Positions 1-10,542 of a DNA stretch of 64,000 nt are shown piece after piece (the first letter of the stretch is position 1; every line of letters starts with the position of its first letter). The notes beneath the pieces are model-generated. The model did no database searches. It was given only the letters and a program-made list of their open reading frames with translations, and was not told the DNA's origin. This DNA comes from Laetiporus sulphureus 93-53. Lineage: Eukaryota; Basidiomycota; Agaricomycetes; Polyporales; Laetiporaceae. The stretch is from the NCBI RefSeq assembly GCF_001632365.1, contig NW_024468515.1, forward strand, positions 732,949 to 796,948, read 5' to 3'. Made by a program: the position numbers and the translations under genes.

Positions 1-1
1 G

Positions 2-598
2 CCCGCATCGACAGCAGGTCAGACCGAGCACGACGCGAGCATTGCGGATATTTCCCTGCCGCTCTCTACTCGTGAACACGCTCCGACTCACCCTGCGTTC
101 AAGGAGCCTCCCCCGGAAACGGACAACTTACCTCGTCCCATATTCCGGGAGCCGCCGCCTGAGCCGCCATCACCTACGTCGGCCAGGCCTTCATTCGCAT
201 CGCCCCCTCCTGAGCCAGAGTCGCCTGAACTTCCCGTACCGCCCTTCAAGGAGCAGTCCGCAGAAAGAGACGAATCTGAAAGGCCAGCTTCCCCTCGCGT
301 GTCTATATACGATTCTCGGAGCCCTTCACCGCCGAAAACGTCTGGTACATCCCCAACGCCTGCATTTGGCGCGCGAATCGCTAGAGCTCCTCGGGTGGGC
401 GGCGGCGGCAGCGTGAGCAGCATGGTCAACAACCTTAACAGGCGGTCTGTGCAGGGCCCACGCTCGGGCTCGCCTGGGTCCATCGGTAGTGCAGGTGGCT
501 TGTCGCGGGCAGGCTCGCGAACACATGCGCCCCACAGTGGGAAGCGCGTCGGTGTCAACCGTTCGGCCGACCTTTCGAAGGAGGACGATGACGAGTGA
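2..598 (+). CDS. C-terminal tail of a disordered Pro/Ser-rich protein (5' truncated)
   Basis: The reading frame is open from the first bases of the window and ends at TGA 596-598, giving the last 198 residues of a protein whose start lies outside. The visible part is low complexity: many Pro, Ser, Glu and Arg residues, short PPPE and SPPK-like motifs, a run of glycines (VGGGGS) and an acidic end (KEDDDE). No folded domain, membrane segment or catalytic motif is visible. Tails of this kind are common on fungal cytoskeletal, signalling and chromatin proteins, so the function cannot be named. The minus strand is also open across part of this GC-rich region, but the plus frame reaches the window edge and has the more natural hydrophilic composition. 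Confidence 0.6.
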   Translation, partial: PASTAGQTEHDASIADISLPLSTREHAPTHPAFKEPPPETDNLPRPIFREPPPEPPSPTSARPSFASPPPEPESPELPVPPFKEQSAERDESERPASPRVSIYDSRSPSPPKTSGTSPTPAFGARIARAPRVGGGGSVSSMVNNLNRRSVQGPRSGSPGSIGSAGGLSRAGSRTHAPHSGKRVGVNRSADLSKEDDDE

Positions 599-1123
599 GA
601 CTGAGGATTGGATCGGTATTTGCTGAGTGAATTATGGCTTCCGGACAACATTCTCGTTATCCCCTTGGTCTCTGCGAGATCCACTGTCGCATCTATGATG
701 TAATTTTTGTCGTGGATTATGCGGTTTGCAAATATATGCTAGTATGCTCACTTCAACATGTTCTTGTCGAAATATGAACTCTTGCAACCTCCACATCGAG
801 GATCAGGTTCTAACTGATGGGCACGTCTATGGAGAAAATACCCTAGAAATGTATCTTGATGCCAAGATTGTTTGAGACATTGGTAGGAAATCATGCTCCT
901 AAGGACCGCCACGGGTACAGTGCTCTCCGTACCATCCGTCCACGCATCTGCGTCGTGCCCTTGCACACGTACTGGCATCTGTCGCAAAAACCTTGCAGAG
1001 TAGTTGGAGCACCGAGCTAATGTGAAGTTAGAGTTGATAATACACTGAATTAGGCAGCATAGTAAGACACAGAACTAGTACAGATACAACCCCACGCTGA
1101 GACAGATAGAATGTCCACACGCT
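599..1123. other. Intergenic, no gene seen
   Basis: This is the 3' flank of the disordered-protein gene and of histone H2A; the two genes converge here. Only short frames without family resemblance are present. It probably holds the two 3' untranslated regions. Confidence 0.5.
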
Positions 1124-1773
1124 CTACACCTCCTGCGACGCACCCTCCTTCTTCCCCTTGTTCGATTTCGATGGGAGTAGCTCGGGAAGAATGAATGGGA
1201 CAACACCACCCTGGGAAATGACCACATCACCAAGAAGCTTGTTCAACCTGAAGCAACGGATCAACTCAACATGCCCGCGAAATGCTCAGTAAAGGTACGC
1301 ACTCTTCGTCATTGCGGATGGCCAGCTGCAGGTGACGAGGAACGATACGCTGCTTCTTGTTATCACGAGCAGCATTGCCAGCCAATTCGAGGATTTCGGC
1401 AGCAAGGTACTCAAGGACAGCGGCAAGGTAGACTGTTCAATGTATGATGCTATCAATCAACTTGATGAGCTGGATTAGTATGTTCACGCACCAGGAGCAC
1501 CTGCACCAACACGTTGTGCGTAATTGCCCTTCTTGAGGAGACGGTGAACACGACCCACGGGGAACTGGAGACCGGCCTTCGCGGAACGTGATTGAGTCTT
1601 GCCCGCCTCACCACCAGCCTTTCCAGAGGAAGATTTGCCACTGCAGAGCACATATAGATGAGTTATCGGCCAATCCAGAGCGAATTTCAGGCGCATACGC
1701 TTTTCCCTTTCCAGACTGCAAAAAGCGATGAGCAAGCGGCATCTTCATGGATATATGATGCTTTACATACCAT
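1124..1773 (-). CDS. Histone H2A (SQEV tail, H2A.X-like)
   Basis: Core histone H2A, a nucleosome subunit. Five exons join in phase (1773-1771, 1715-1699, 1640-1492, 1432-1303, 1247-1124) into a 140-residue protein. The start codon is an exon on its own: ATG is followed at once by a GTATGT donor. Exon 2 is only 17 nt. The protein has the basic N-terminal tail (SGKGKAGKSSSGK), the H2A signature AGLQFPVGR, the acidic-patch region ([20 protein letters not shown]) and the docking segment. It ends in SQEV, the SQ(E/D)-hydrophobic motif that is phosphorylated in H2A.X and in canonical fungal H2A after DNA damage. Fungal H2A often sits head-to-head with H2B, but no H2B is visible in the 1.7 kb upstream. 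The start is set by the only ATG that fits the splice phase of exon 2. Confidence 0.95.
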
Positions 1774-3447
1774 CTGTGCGACTGATGGGTGTCAGAGGGT
1801 GGAAATGAGTCGATATGTTGTAGTAGAAGAGGAAGACGGGGCTAGTGCAAGACGCGAAGGTGGCGATGGCTTATATAGCGCGCGTGAGGGTTGGAACTCC
1901 GACAAGCAGTAAACAAGTCGCGCATGCACGTGACTCACGCGACTGGCCACGCGACTCGCTACTTATATCTCCTCTGGTTAATTGCTCTCTAAATACGCGA
2001 TGAAGGCAAGAAATCCTGGAAATTAGCTTTGTTTGAGTTCTGGCATGACATGGGACGAAAGAGTACGAGAAATCTGGTCCTATGAGGGGCGCCAGCGGAC
2101 AAAATTATGTGAGCTTAAGATTTGGACTATTTTGATTAGAATCGGCTCGTTTGTGCTTTCGCGTTGTGGCGTACGCTTTGGCACCTGATGTAAGCGGCTT
2201 GCGCTTACAGTTAAGACTTGTGTTTATGACGCGCGCTTGTGCTCAGGCTGCGCCACCAAATATATTCCTTCATTTCCTCTCACCTCCGTGCCTACAAGTG
2301 CCCAGGTGTTCACTGCGCAGAGCCCACCTCCTCGATTCCTCTCTCAGTACTTCCCCTCTACCAGCCCAAAATGACATGATAGACCAGGCAGCAGAATGAC
2401 AGTGGCGGTGGAACATGCACATCAAGGACACTGTGCGTGGTTGAGATCTGGATGTTCTGTAAAATAGAATGGTCTGATGGGATTCTGCTGGCCGCTAGTG
2501 TAGTTACACATCCTCCTGAACAATACAGGCATGTTCGCAGTGTCTGCCTCTCCTGCAGCATCCGTGAATGGCCCGGATCCAATGTCGGTCTCTCTCATAG
2601 TGCTGGGTGGTGATGCCTCAAAGATGCAGCATCGAGAAACCCCAGGTCATGCACTGTACATGGCTCAGAAACATGAGACAGGGCCGCTTTTGCTCTGCCA
2701 GTTGAGCGGCATCACCCGTTTGCGTGTGAAGGGTGCTCTAGCAGGATACATGGCCGACGGAATGGCTCGGAATGGAGATAGTGGTGCAAGCGCGCCTGCG
2801 TGACTCATGTGACAGATCGGAACATGCCGAAATGCGTCGTGTCAATCAAAGCATAAGCATAATCAACGACCATAGGCGAATAATCCTTTTTGAGGTGCAT
2901 ATATACACAGAAACGTGCCGAAATCAATGCGCTATCCGATTTTAACACCTAACTAGGTGAGCATAAACCGTCATTCTCGTTATCTCGAGCACAATATACT
3001 TTTGTCCGCTCGGGCGCGCCAAATGGTCCTCCTCAAGTGAACCTACATGATGGGCGCGTGTGTCCTGGTCTACAACTCCATGATCATTGTCGGGTCTATA
3101 ATCAGAAACATTAATGTCAGTGCTGTGGTACGGTTAACGAAACGCAAGCTTAATTGATGAAGATTCACGGACTTGCCATGCGTTTTCCACGAGGACGCGG
3201 AATTCTAAGAAAAGCACTGCACGAGGACAGTGGACGGCCACTGGAAAACTCGATTTGCCCCATGTTGCCGCTTCCTTGCGGGCTTTTTAACCCACGCGCT
3301 GTTCGCCTGGCAATTGTACATGCCCTTCTCGCTTTTCTCCAATAACCTGGCTTAGTCGCCAACAGCGCAGGGACGCTGGGTTCATAGCAATCGTGTCGCA
3401 AAAACGCCCTGGACAAGCTCGCCTCTGCTTCGCGCACTCACGTCCTA
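1774..3447. other. Intergenic between H2A and the M50B-type gene
   Basis: This holds the divergent promoters of H2A (minus) and the metallopeptidase (plus). Short frames at 1658-1912, 2151-2399 and 2531-2803 show no domain or codon pattern that I recognise. No H2B, tRNA or repeat is visible. Confidence 0.5.
1871..1877 (-). promoter_or_regulatory. Candidate TATA box for histone H2A
   Basis: On the minus strand the sequence reads TATATAA about 100 nt upstream of the H2A start codon. A second AT-rich TATAAG lies near 1962-1967. Two copies of CACGCGACT occur at about 1936-1956. Position and sequence fit a core promoter, but no transcription start was tested. Confidence 0.45.
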
Positions 3448-4746
3448 ATGAATCCCATCATTCCTACCCCTGAACAGGTCCCGTTAATTCCTCCTTTCCT
3501 TTAATTGCTTACTGAGCGGTGGTACAGGTGCCTGTCCTCTATGTAGTACGTCTCGCACAAATCATCTAGATCCGGAGAATCTGCTCATCAGCTGCTATCG
3601 ACACCACCACAACGTCTACAGATAGTAGTATATACCGTTGTCATCTTTGCATTCTGGGTGATTCCGGGCGCACGAGTCGTCATCACTCCATTGAAGCTCT
3701 TCACTATCGGCTGGCATGAGTTCTGTCATATCGTTGCTGTGAGTTTGCGATACTGCTCACGCCTTCTTATGGCTCAATGTGCCTTTTGGTGGCTTCGTTG
3801 TGCGGCTTAGGCCGTCTTCACGGGAGGCACTGTCAACAGAGTGTCCATTGACCCGGATAACGGTGGGATCACCCAAGTCCATGGCGGGAACCACCCCGTA
3901 ATTCTAATCTCTGGCTACATTGGGTCGACGATCATGGGAGGCGTTTTCATGCTCGCCGGCTTCGACATCCTTGTGGCCAAGATCTTGAGCTTTGTGCTAG
4001 GACTTGGTCTGATCGCGCCGCTTGTGCTGGTCCGCAACAAACTGTGCGCCGTTATATTGTTTCTCTGTATGACTTTAACAATGACATTGATTGCATTCTA
4101 ACGAACCAGAACAATACTGCTCATCATTGTATATGAGGGCATTCTGGTTGGGTTCTGGTTCATCGACCATGGGTATGCCGCCTCCCATTGCTCAATACGG
4201 TAGATCGCTCACGAGTGAAATGTTTTTAGTCAAGCGCTCCGTTGGTACTGTCTGTTTGTCGGGGTCATGAAGTACGTAATCATTCCACTGCCTGGACGCA
4301 GTGTCGCTGACGTCACTGCTAGCATCTTTTATGTCGTCTGTATGTCGATGAATGAATTCCTAGTATCCTTTACTCAAGACTCGCTCTACAGGGGACGTAG
4401 CGGACGACAAGTACTTTCGGAAGCAGAATGACTCAGATGCGACGCAATTCGCCATCATGTATCCCGTTCTACCTGCGCATAGTGAGTATTGATCACCCCG
4501 CTCTTTGCAGCACCACTCAAGCCTAACAAAGAGACTGATTTCCGCATACAATATGCAGTTTGGGCAACCGTATGGATTCTGTTCGAGATCGGGATCTTGG
4601 TCAGTTTTGTCCTCTTGGGCATCGTCGCTTTCAAGCGTACGAACGCCCAGATGTACGCTGAAGCTGGTGAGTCGCCGAATTCAACACGCGTAGTGCTGTC
4701 TCACTCGTTGATGGGGTCGTCTACAGCGCACTTCCTCCCGACGTGA
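3448..4746 (+). CDS. M50B-type integral-membrane zinc metallopeptidase-like protein
   Basis: Ten exons join in phase (3448-3477, 3528-3545, 3622-3738, 3811-4043, 4110-4172, 4230-4271, 4323-4339, 4392-4481, 4559-4666, 4727-4746) into 245 residues. The protein is hydrophobic, with about six likely membrane helices. The metalloprotease signature HEFCH (HExxH) lies at the end of the second helix in the context GWHEFCHIVAAVFTGG, as in the peptidase M50B-like family. A later conserved block is WDVADDKYF. Members act as intramembrane or membrane-embedded proteases; the substrate is unknown. The C-terminus AEAAHFLPT is hydrophilic. The two 5' exons are short and the donor of exon 1 (GTCCCG) is weak, so the start is the least certain part. 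TGACGTCA lies inside the intron at 4308-4315. Confidence 0.8.
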
Positions 4747-5631
4747 GATGCGTCACGACTGATGGACATGGTTCTAGTGTCTGTAGTGTTGACCAGTATG
4801 TATGCTGTACCTGTTTTCATCACGACCTGATGACGTTGCTGGCCACATTCTCATCACTGGGATCCTCGTGAGTATGTAAATGTGCGAGGCAGACTGGTCT
4901 GATATCCCGCCTACATGATGCGATGCATGTGCACCACTATAGATGCTAATGGCATGCTTGGAGTACTTGAAGCAGTCCGCGACGAAGGATGAACACAATG
5001 TAATTGAAATAATGCAGCGAACGTGCTATTCATGATCGTGTCCTAGTATCAGCACTCAATTGCCCGTCCTCCAGAGCGGTACCTGATGCTGGTCTGAGTT
5101 GGTCTCAGTGGTGCACGTCGAGCTCATGAAACCTAAATGATTCGCATGGCCTGGATACCGTGTTCCTACATATATGTGAACGCAGTGCATGTGGACGGTA
5201 AAGGTACAGTGGTAAAAGCTGATAGTGAGTCGGTACAGAAGATCCCGCAACCTTCGTTGGGCCATGTCTTATGAGCATACATGAAGATGGTATACATTGT
5301 ACAACGGGATCCTCATTCGTGCCAACGCTACCGGATGGAGGTGAGTAGAGGTGTGCAGTTCACAAGTTCAGGAAGCGTTCGCGGGAACAGAGTGCAATGT
5401 ATATTATGATAGTGATGATATATTGCACATCCGACACGAACGAACGTTGATGATCCAGGTAGGCCGATGTGGTCAGAACAGATATCGTTACAACATGTCG
5501 TGAGAGGAGTTTGACGTGAGACGAGTCAACGGAGAGAGTACGTGATGAATTGGCGTAGTCCGAGTGGTATGCGATGGCCGGAAGACATAGCGGTTACCAG
5601 GCAGAGAAGCTGTCAGCTGCATGCGACGGAA
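4747..5631. other. Intergenic, no gene seen
   Basis: The M50B-type gene and FIS1 converge here. The frames are short and irregular on both strands, and I see no repeat or RNA gene. Confidence 0.45.
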
Positions 5632-6423
5632 CTACTTGCGACTGGCTCGCCGTACGATAGAGCCCAAGATGATTGCGCCGAGCGCAGCAGCTCCTCCAGC
5701 GATTGCCATCCCGATATAGCCCTCTTCATCGCGAAATTCGTTATAGCAGAGAGCATGCATCATGGTTAAGACGGTTGTTTTAGGATAGAATAGGAGGTTT
5801 CATCAGGTTGCCAGAAAAATGCAAGATCAGGGATAGGGACGAACCTCTTGTGACACGCTGGTCAATCAAAGTAGCCAGACTCTGTGCCTGGAGATTGGTC
5901 GGTTCCTTCTCCATAAGCAATGCTGCATGTGCAGAATTTTTGTTGGTCAAGTACGTATGAGAAGCTATACAGTCGCAATAGGAATACGCACAATTGAACC
6001 TCTTGGCTTCCTCATAGTTTCCCATCTTATAATGTCCTAGAGCAAGATAATACAGACATTCACGCCGTCTGGCGGGTTCCGCTTTGTAGATCTCTAGAAC
6101 ACGCACAGAATGTAACGTTTGAAGAGAGTAGAGATTCATGTTTGAATCTAAGTCGGCAACATCTTCACATACCTTGCAGCAGACGCACACCCTCCACCTG
6201 ATGCTCCTGTATGGGACTCTTGACAAGCCCCCAAGCATAATTGAATTTCGTTTGAATCGTAATGTGCGATTGTGCGAGCTCTTTTTGGTATTGTAGCCGC
6301 AGAACCTGGTGCAGGGCGATCGTCAATCCTCATCGGAGTAACGCGGGCGATGTATATTACCTCTAACTCGTCGTAGGACAATGAGACCTCCGCATCCGCG
6401 GCATAAGGCAAGTCTGTCGGCAT
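5632..6423 (-). CDS. FIS1: Mitochondrial fission protein Fis1
   Basis: Five exons (6423-6361, 6305-6173, 6093-5992, 5922-5845, 5723-5632) join in phase into 155 residues, the usual Fis1 length. The cytosolic part has two TPR-like helix pairs: the Fis1 block [12 protein letters not shown] followed by EGVRLLQ, and [22 protein letters not shown] followed by PTNLQAQSL. The C-terminus is a single tail anchor ([20 protein letters not shown]) ending in a basic RRASRK tail, typical of outer-mitochondrial-membrane tail-anchored proteins. Fis1 recruits the dynamin-like fission machinery to mitochondria and peroxisomes. It is divergent from COX23, with under 300 bp between the start codons, so the two mitochondrial genes probably share a promoter region. 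Confidence 0.95.
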
Positions 6424-6720
6424 CGCGATCACTTGAACAGGATGAAAGGGGGAAGAGCGGGGCAGCTGCAGCAACGAGAGGGACGAGTCCCGCAGTGCCC
6501 GGCCTGGCTGCGCCACCATTCCCGACCTGGGTGAGTCACGTGCTCGCTCCTGCAAATGAGCGCCTCGCGGGTGCCTGTTGTCGCGCGCCTTCCACCCGCC
6601 ATCTAATCACTTTCCCAACCTGACTGAGGCTCATCCTTAACATTGTCTGTGTTCCTTTGAGCTTGGCTAGCAACCGAACTCGGATTGTACGCTGCTGTAG
6701 CGAGTTGTGACGAGAAAATT
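6424..6720. promoter_or_regulatory. Bidirectional promoter region between FIS1 and COX23
   Basis: 297 bp separate the two divergent start codons. The region is GC-rich near FIS1 and contains CACGTG-type and CTGCAG-type words, but I cannot assign a specific factor. Shared control of the two mitochondrial genes is inferred from the spacing alone. Confidence 0.4.
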
Positions 6721-7184
6721 ATGGCTGTCCTTGCTAATGAAACCACAAAGACCCCCGCTGCTCCTCTACCTAACCCGCGGGACAATGCTAAACCTGATAA
6801 CTACATCACAAAATTTAAGGTCCGTTTTAATTCATTCTCAATCATTCTTCTGCTCACCCGGATCGGATAGGGTAAACAAGACACCAAGTTTGTTGAGTAC
6901 GTCATGAGTCTACCGCCGTCTCCCTATTCCTGATGTTGTGTGGCTTTCCTACCTTGCAGTCCTTGCGAACGCGCTTCGAAAGCATCGATGGATTGCATGA
7001 ACAGACATGACTTTGATAGGGACAAATGTCTTGATTTCTTCCGAGCGTACCGGGATTGCAAGAAGGACTGGGTAAATCCTGTGTCCCCATCCTTGTTGTT
7101 CATACATGCCACTTACATACTATTCCCAAAACACAGCTGGATCAGAGGAGGGCAGACCGTCGTGCTGGACGGCCTTCAGTATGA
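6721..7184 (+). CDS. COX23: Cytochrome c oxidase assembly protein Cox23 (twin CX9C)
   Basis: Four exons (6721-6819, 6871-6896, 6960-7071, 7137-7184) join in phase into 94 residues. The central segment has two CX9C motifs, CERASKASMDC and CLDFFRAYRDC, separated by MNRHDFDRDK. This is the CHCH coiled-coil-helix fold that is oxidised by Mia40 in the intermembrane space. Order, spacing and length match Cox23 (CHCHD7 in animals), a soluble intermembrane-space factor needed for complex IV assembly. The N-terminal 40 residues are polar and lack a cleavable presequence, as expected for Mia40 substrates. Other small twin-CX9C proteins are the alternative, but the NRHDFDRDKC linker favours Cox23. Confidence 0.9.
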
Positions 7185-8423
7185 TCAAGAATCGCCTCGC
7201 GTTACCGCGTGTTGCAGCTGTCTGTTCTGCAGGTTCATCGATGGTATATCTCGGTGCCATCTTATTGCGGGCTAATCTGCTCGTGGCTCAAAGAATGCTC
7301 CGCTCTCCTTCAATCGAGGTTATTCAGAATACATTTGTAGAGCTTCTCTGGCGGGCAGATGGAGCGAAAGATTTTCTAGTTTCACCGTAATGCTTCTTTA
7401 TGTGAAGGCTGGAGGCTTTAGTGAAGATCGGAATTCGTACACCCGCTTGGGACATGTCTCACTGGTCATTAATCATCCTTCGCCGCTGACTTGTTTAAAC
7501 TACTTCCCTCGTTCTATCCATGTGCTCTTGCCGGTGCTCTGTGCCACGATTTATAACCTGACCTTCGCAGATCATATGACGGTGTCAACGCTCGCGTCCA
7601 CTGAATGAGGCGCTAGCAAAAACGTCGCAGCCTCAGCAATTACGCTGCAGAAGACTCTTCAAGGAAAATACGATCGTACCTCCACGTCGCTAGAGCAACC
7701 TTCTCAAGCATTTCTTCGCCGTATATCCTCATTGGGCTAAGGGTACCCCGGTAACATGGTATGTAATATCAATCTTCGTGTCCCTGAAGGTCCGTGATCT
7801 CGCTGCAACCTTAGACTGTCATGATCCGGATCTGCTGGCGGATGCATGGACTTCGGTGCCGCTTGGGCTTCTGCAGTATGCTTCCGAGGACGATGAAGGA
7901 TTACGGTACCAAAAGAAGTTCGCTTGACGAAGTCCCCCTCGGTGAACATTTGCCCTTCGGTCTATATATCTGCAAGCTCACGGAAACGTCCACCGACAGC
8001 GCTAATAAATGGTCCAATCGCTCTCATGACACTGTGCCACCCACTTGTCTATCTTTTGATGATGAATAGCGGGCCAGTTGTATCGCCTACGTTTACCATT
8101 ATCTCCGTTTAGTGAATAGATGCTCTTAGTTCATCAGTCACATCAGTCAATACCAACTCGGGGCGATCATATGACAGCATCACCGGTTGCAAATTGATAT
8201 CGCATGTATCGCAAGCTTTGAAAGCCGTAGTAGCATATCAATCTGCGCTTATCTTGATGCTCAACAGGATACGGTTTGTGCAATTCCGCTTTGAAGGCCT
8301 CTTCACTGCCCGATTTGCTTGCTCATTCAAAGGTCGTTTGATTCAGATCACCCGTTCACCCACCTTTCTTCTATCGGGTATCGCTTTGACCTAAACCCAA
8401 AGTAATGCGGCGAGAATGGATCA
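7185..8423. other. No supported gene
   Basis: The frames at 7106-7390, 7390-7608, 7737-7949 and 7821-8069 are short, overlap each other and show no recognisable domain. I see nothing else in this 1.2 kb. Confidence 0.4.
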
Positions 8424-8999
8424 CTAGATCTTCTTAAGCAGGTTGAAAATGCCGATCTTCGCGCCTTCTTCAGCTAACTCCCGGAGCTCCCGTCGCGCTC
8501 TCGCAGTCACTGTCATCAGCTCGGCCTGTTGGTCGTACGCCGAAATCATTCGGCTAAAGAAAAGATCTGGTGTCGTAAAGTCTGCCATCGCACCTAGACC
8601 GTGTGAATGCTGCAAAATCAAATCAAAGACACCAAAGCGCCGAGTGCCTCTTATCCAGCGCTCCTGCGGCGGATCTATCAATTTTGAGGCAAGCACGCGG
8701 TGCGGTGGCGCAGGACGGCATTTTGAAAGATGATCAGTCGCTTTCATCGTGGCACTCGTATGCGTCTTCTCTGCACGAGAAGGTGGAAAAACTGCTCGGC
8801 GCATGCAGATGCGGCAAGCTCGCCAGACTCTGTGGGATCCCGGTGCGATCGATAGCAAAATTCTGGATGACAATACGGCGACGATTCTCGAGCTGCATAT
8901 TACAGTGCACGGCGACCGCATCATTGTTGCGAGGTAACCCCCGTACCTGATCAAACCTCTCTGACGGCAACATTCCCCGCAGTAGCAGTTCATGCACAT
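8424..8999 (-). CDS. Uncertain ORF, possible C-terminus of an unknown protein
   Basis: A 191-codon frame ends at TAG 8424-8426. Its last 60 residues (from GAMADFTTPDLFFSRM through LRELAEEGAKIG to LLKKI) have a coding-like, helical, charged composition. The first half, with many Cys and Arg residues, does not. The plus strand (8603-8950) and a second minus frame (8734-9036) are also open and look partly coding-like, so strand and exon structure are unresolved. It could be a decayed gene. No family is recognised. Confidence 0.25.
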   Translation of the reverse strand: MCMNCYCGECCRQRGLIRYGGYLATMMRSPCTVICSSRIVAVLSSRILLSIAPGSHRVWRACRICMRRAVFPPSRAEKTHTSATMKATDHLSKCRPAPPHRVLASKLIDPPQERWIRGTRRFGVFDLILQHSHGLGAMADFTTPDLFFSRMISAYDQQAELMTVTARARRELRELAEEGAKIGIFNLLKKI

Positions 9000-9164
9000 C
9001 GGATCGCGAAGCGATTGGATTGATCGAACTTTGCAACTTTATCTTTTAGTAGCCCAACATTCGGGGACAGGGTTTGACGCTGGCTGGCCCATATAATCAC
9101 CCGTACCCGTACTGAATATCCGAGGTCGTCCGAGTGTTTCTCTGCCACCATCGACACTTCGACC

Positions 9165-10542
9165 ATGACGGCGGTCCCCATTGTCAACGCCAACCTGGTA
9201 ACCGTGGCTCTGGAGAGTCTCCTGTATGGGGTCTTCTTGGTTCTCGCTGCGACTTCTATGTATCTCCACCTCGCTCGGGCGGGATCTCAGCGATCATCCT
9301 ATGGCTCCATGTCAGCGGCATTCTTCACGCCGGTCATCCTTGGTTCGTCCTTGGTGATCTGTACTGTGACTGGGGTGAGTGATTAAAGTTGAGTCCGATG
9401 GGCCTATATTGATGAACAAAGCAGCACTGGATCATGACAGTGGTTCGCCTCTTCGATGCATTTGTGAACTGGGAAGGGGGGACCATGCCTATACTTTATT
9501 ATTCCGACCTTGCCCTCACAACCGAGGTGGTCAAGACTGCGTTTCTCATCGCAACGTTGATCACATCCGACGTACTCTTTGTGAGTGTTTCGTCATTACG
9601 GGAGGGCGTCAAGGTCTCATGAGGGCTTTGAAAGATTTACCGACTCTGGACCGTCTGGGGCTACAACTACTATGTCATCATTCTCCCTACGTGCACAGTT
9701 CTCGGTCTCTGCGGTTCGTCAGAACGTTTCACCGTATACGCGATTGATAGTTGACTCTTTTCATTATGTAGTGGCGGGACCGGGCGTGTGCTACCAGTTA
9801 AGTCGGGTAGCATCGGGTGAAACGGTGTTCGTGAAACAACTAGCGCGATGGATTTCTGCTGACTATGCGTTCACATTCGCGTGAGTTCTTATGACTTCCG
9901 GTTGCTCTGCATATCGCCCGTATTTACATCCAATCCTACTTCGACAGCACAAATGTCTATAGCTCTAGTGAGTATGGTCCTTTCCTTCTCGTTGCAGTCA
10001 AGTGATTGACTCGTTCCTACCTATAAGGTGGGATTGCATGGCGAGTATGGCGTGCACGTAAACACGCAAGTGCATACGGAGGCGGCAACCTTATGGTCTG
10101 TCTTTCCTATCTCCCATGTCCTGTATGGCCTGCTGAGCGATTCGAAACAGCGAGTTCTCGCGACAATCGTAGAGAGTGCCGCGTTCTATACGTACGTCAT
10201 TATCCCTCAATATTTGTTCGATTATTCAAAAGAAATGGGTATAGATCATACACAATCTTCTTTTTCGCCGCCTACGAATCGAACAACAACATTCAGTACA
10301 CTGCTGTCGATACTCTGTGCCCAGTGGCCGGAATCGCGTTTATGATGATCAACGTCCGTGTCGCTCTGGGCTGGGCACAACAGGCACACCCGTCTTCTAG
10401 CTCGTCGGGTGCAGTCATTTCACGACGCGGCGCAGAGCAGTCGTTCGCGATGCGTCCGGTGGCAGTCGACATCACAAGGGTCGTGCACAAGGAGGACGAT
10501 ATGGGCCAACCGATAAAGAGCGACTACTCTTCCGAGGTTTGA
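9165..10542 (+). CDS. Seven-helix fungal membrane protein, tandem paralogue 1
   Basis: Eight exons (9165-9374, 9425-9580, 9635-9713, 9772-9880, 9948-9967, 10028-10095, 10151-10191, 10245-10542) join in phase into 326 residues. About seven hydrophobic helices are followed by a polar cytoplasmic-type tail. Conserved blocks are ALESLLYGVFLVL, TTEVVKTAFLIATLI, RLWTVWGYNY, RVLATIVESAAFYT, FFFAAYES and FMMINVRVALGWAQ, then the tail MRPVAVDITRVV..EDDMGQPIK. This is a widespread agaricomycete family of unknown function with a GPCR-like layout, similar to the DUF6534/6533-type proteins. The gene at 14457 is its close paralogue with the same exon phases. No ligand or signalling role can be inferred. 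Confidence 0.85.

Noticed and set aside
88..684. 198-codon frame on the minus strand
   Set aside because: It mirrors the Ser/Pro/Arg-rich plus-strand gene; Gly/Ser-rich composition is the expected shadow of that sequence.
4308..4315. TGACGTCA as a regulatory site
   Set aside because: It lies inside an intron of the metallopeptidase gene; the octamer also occurs in coding sequence, so chance is likely.
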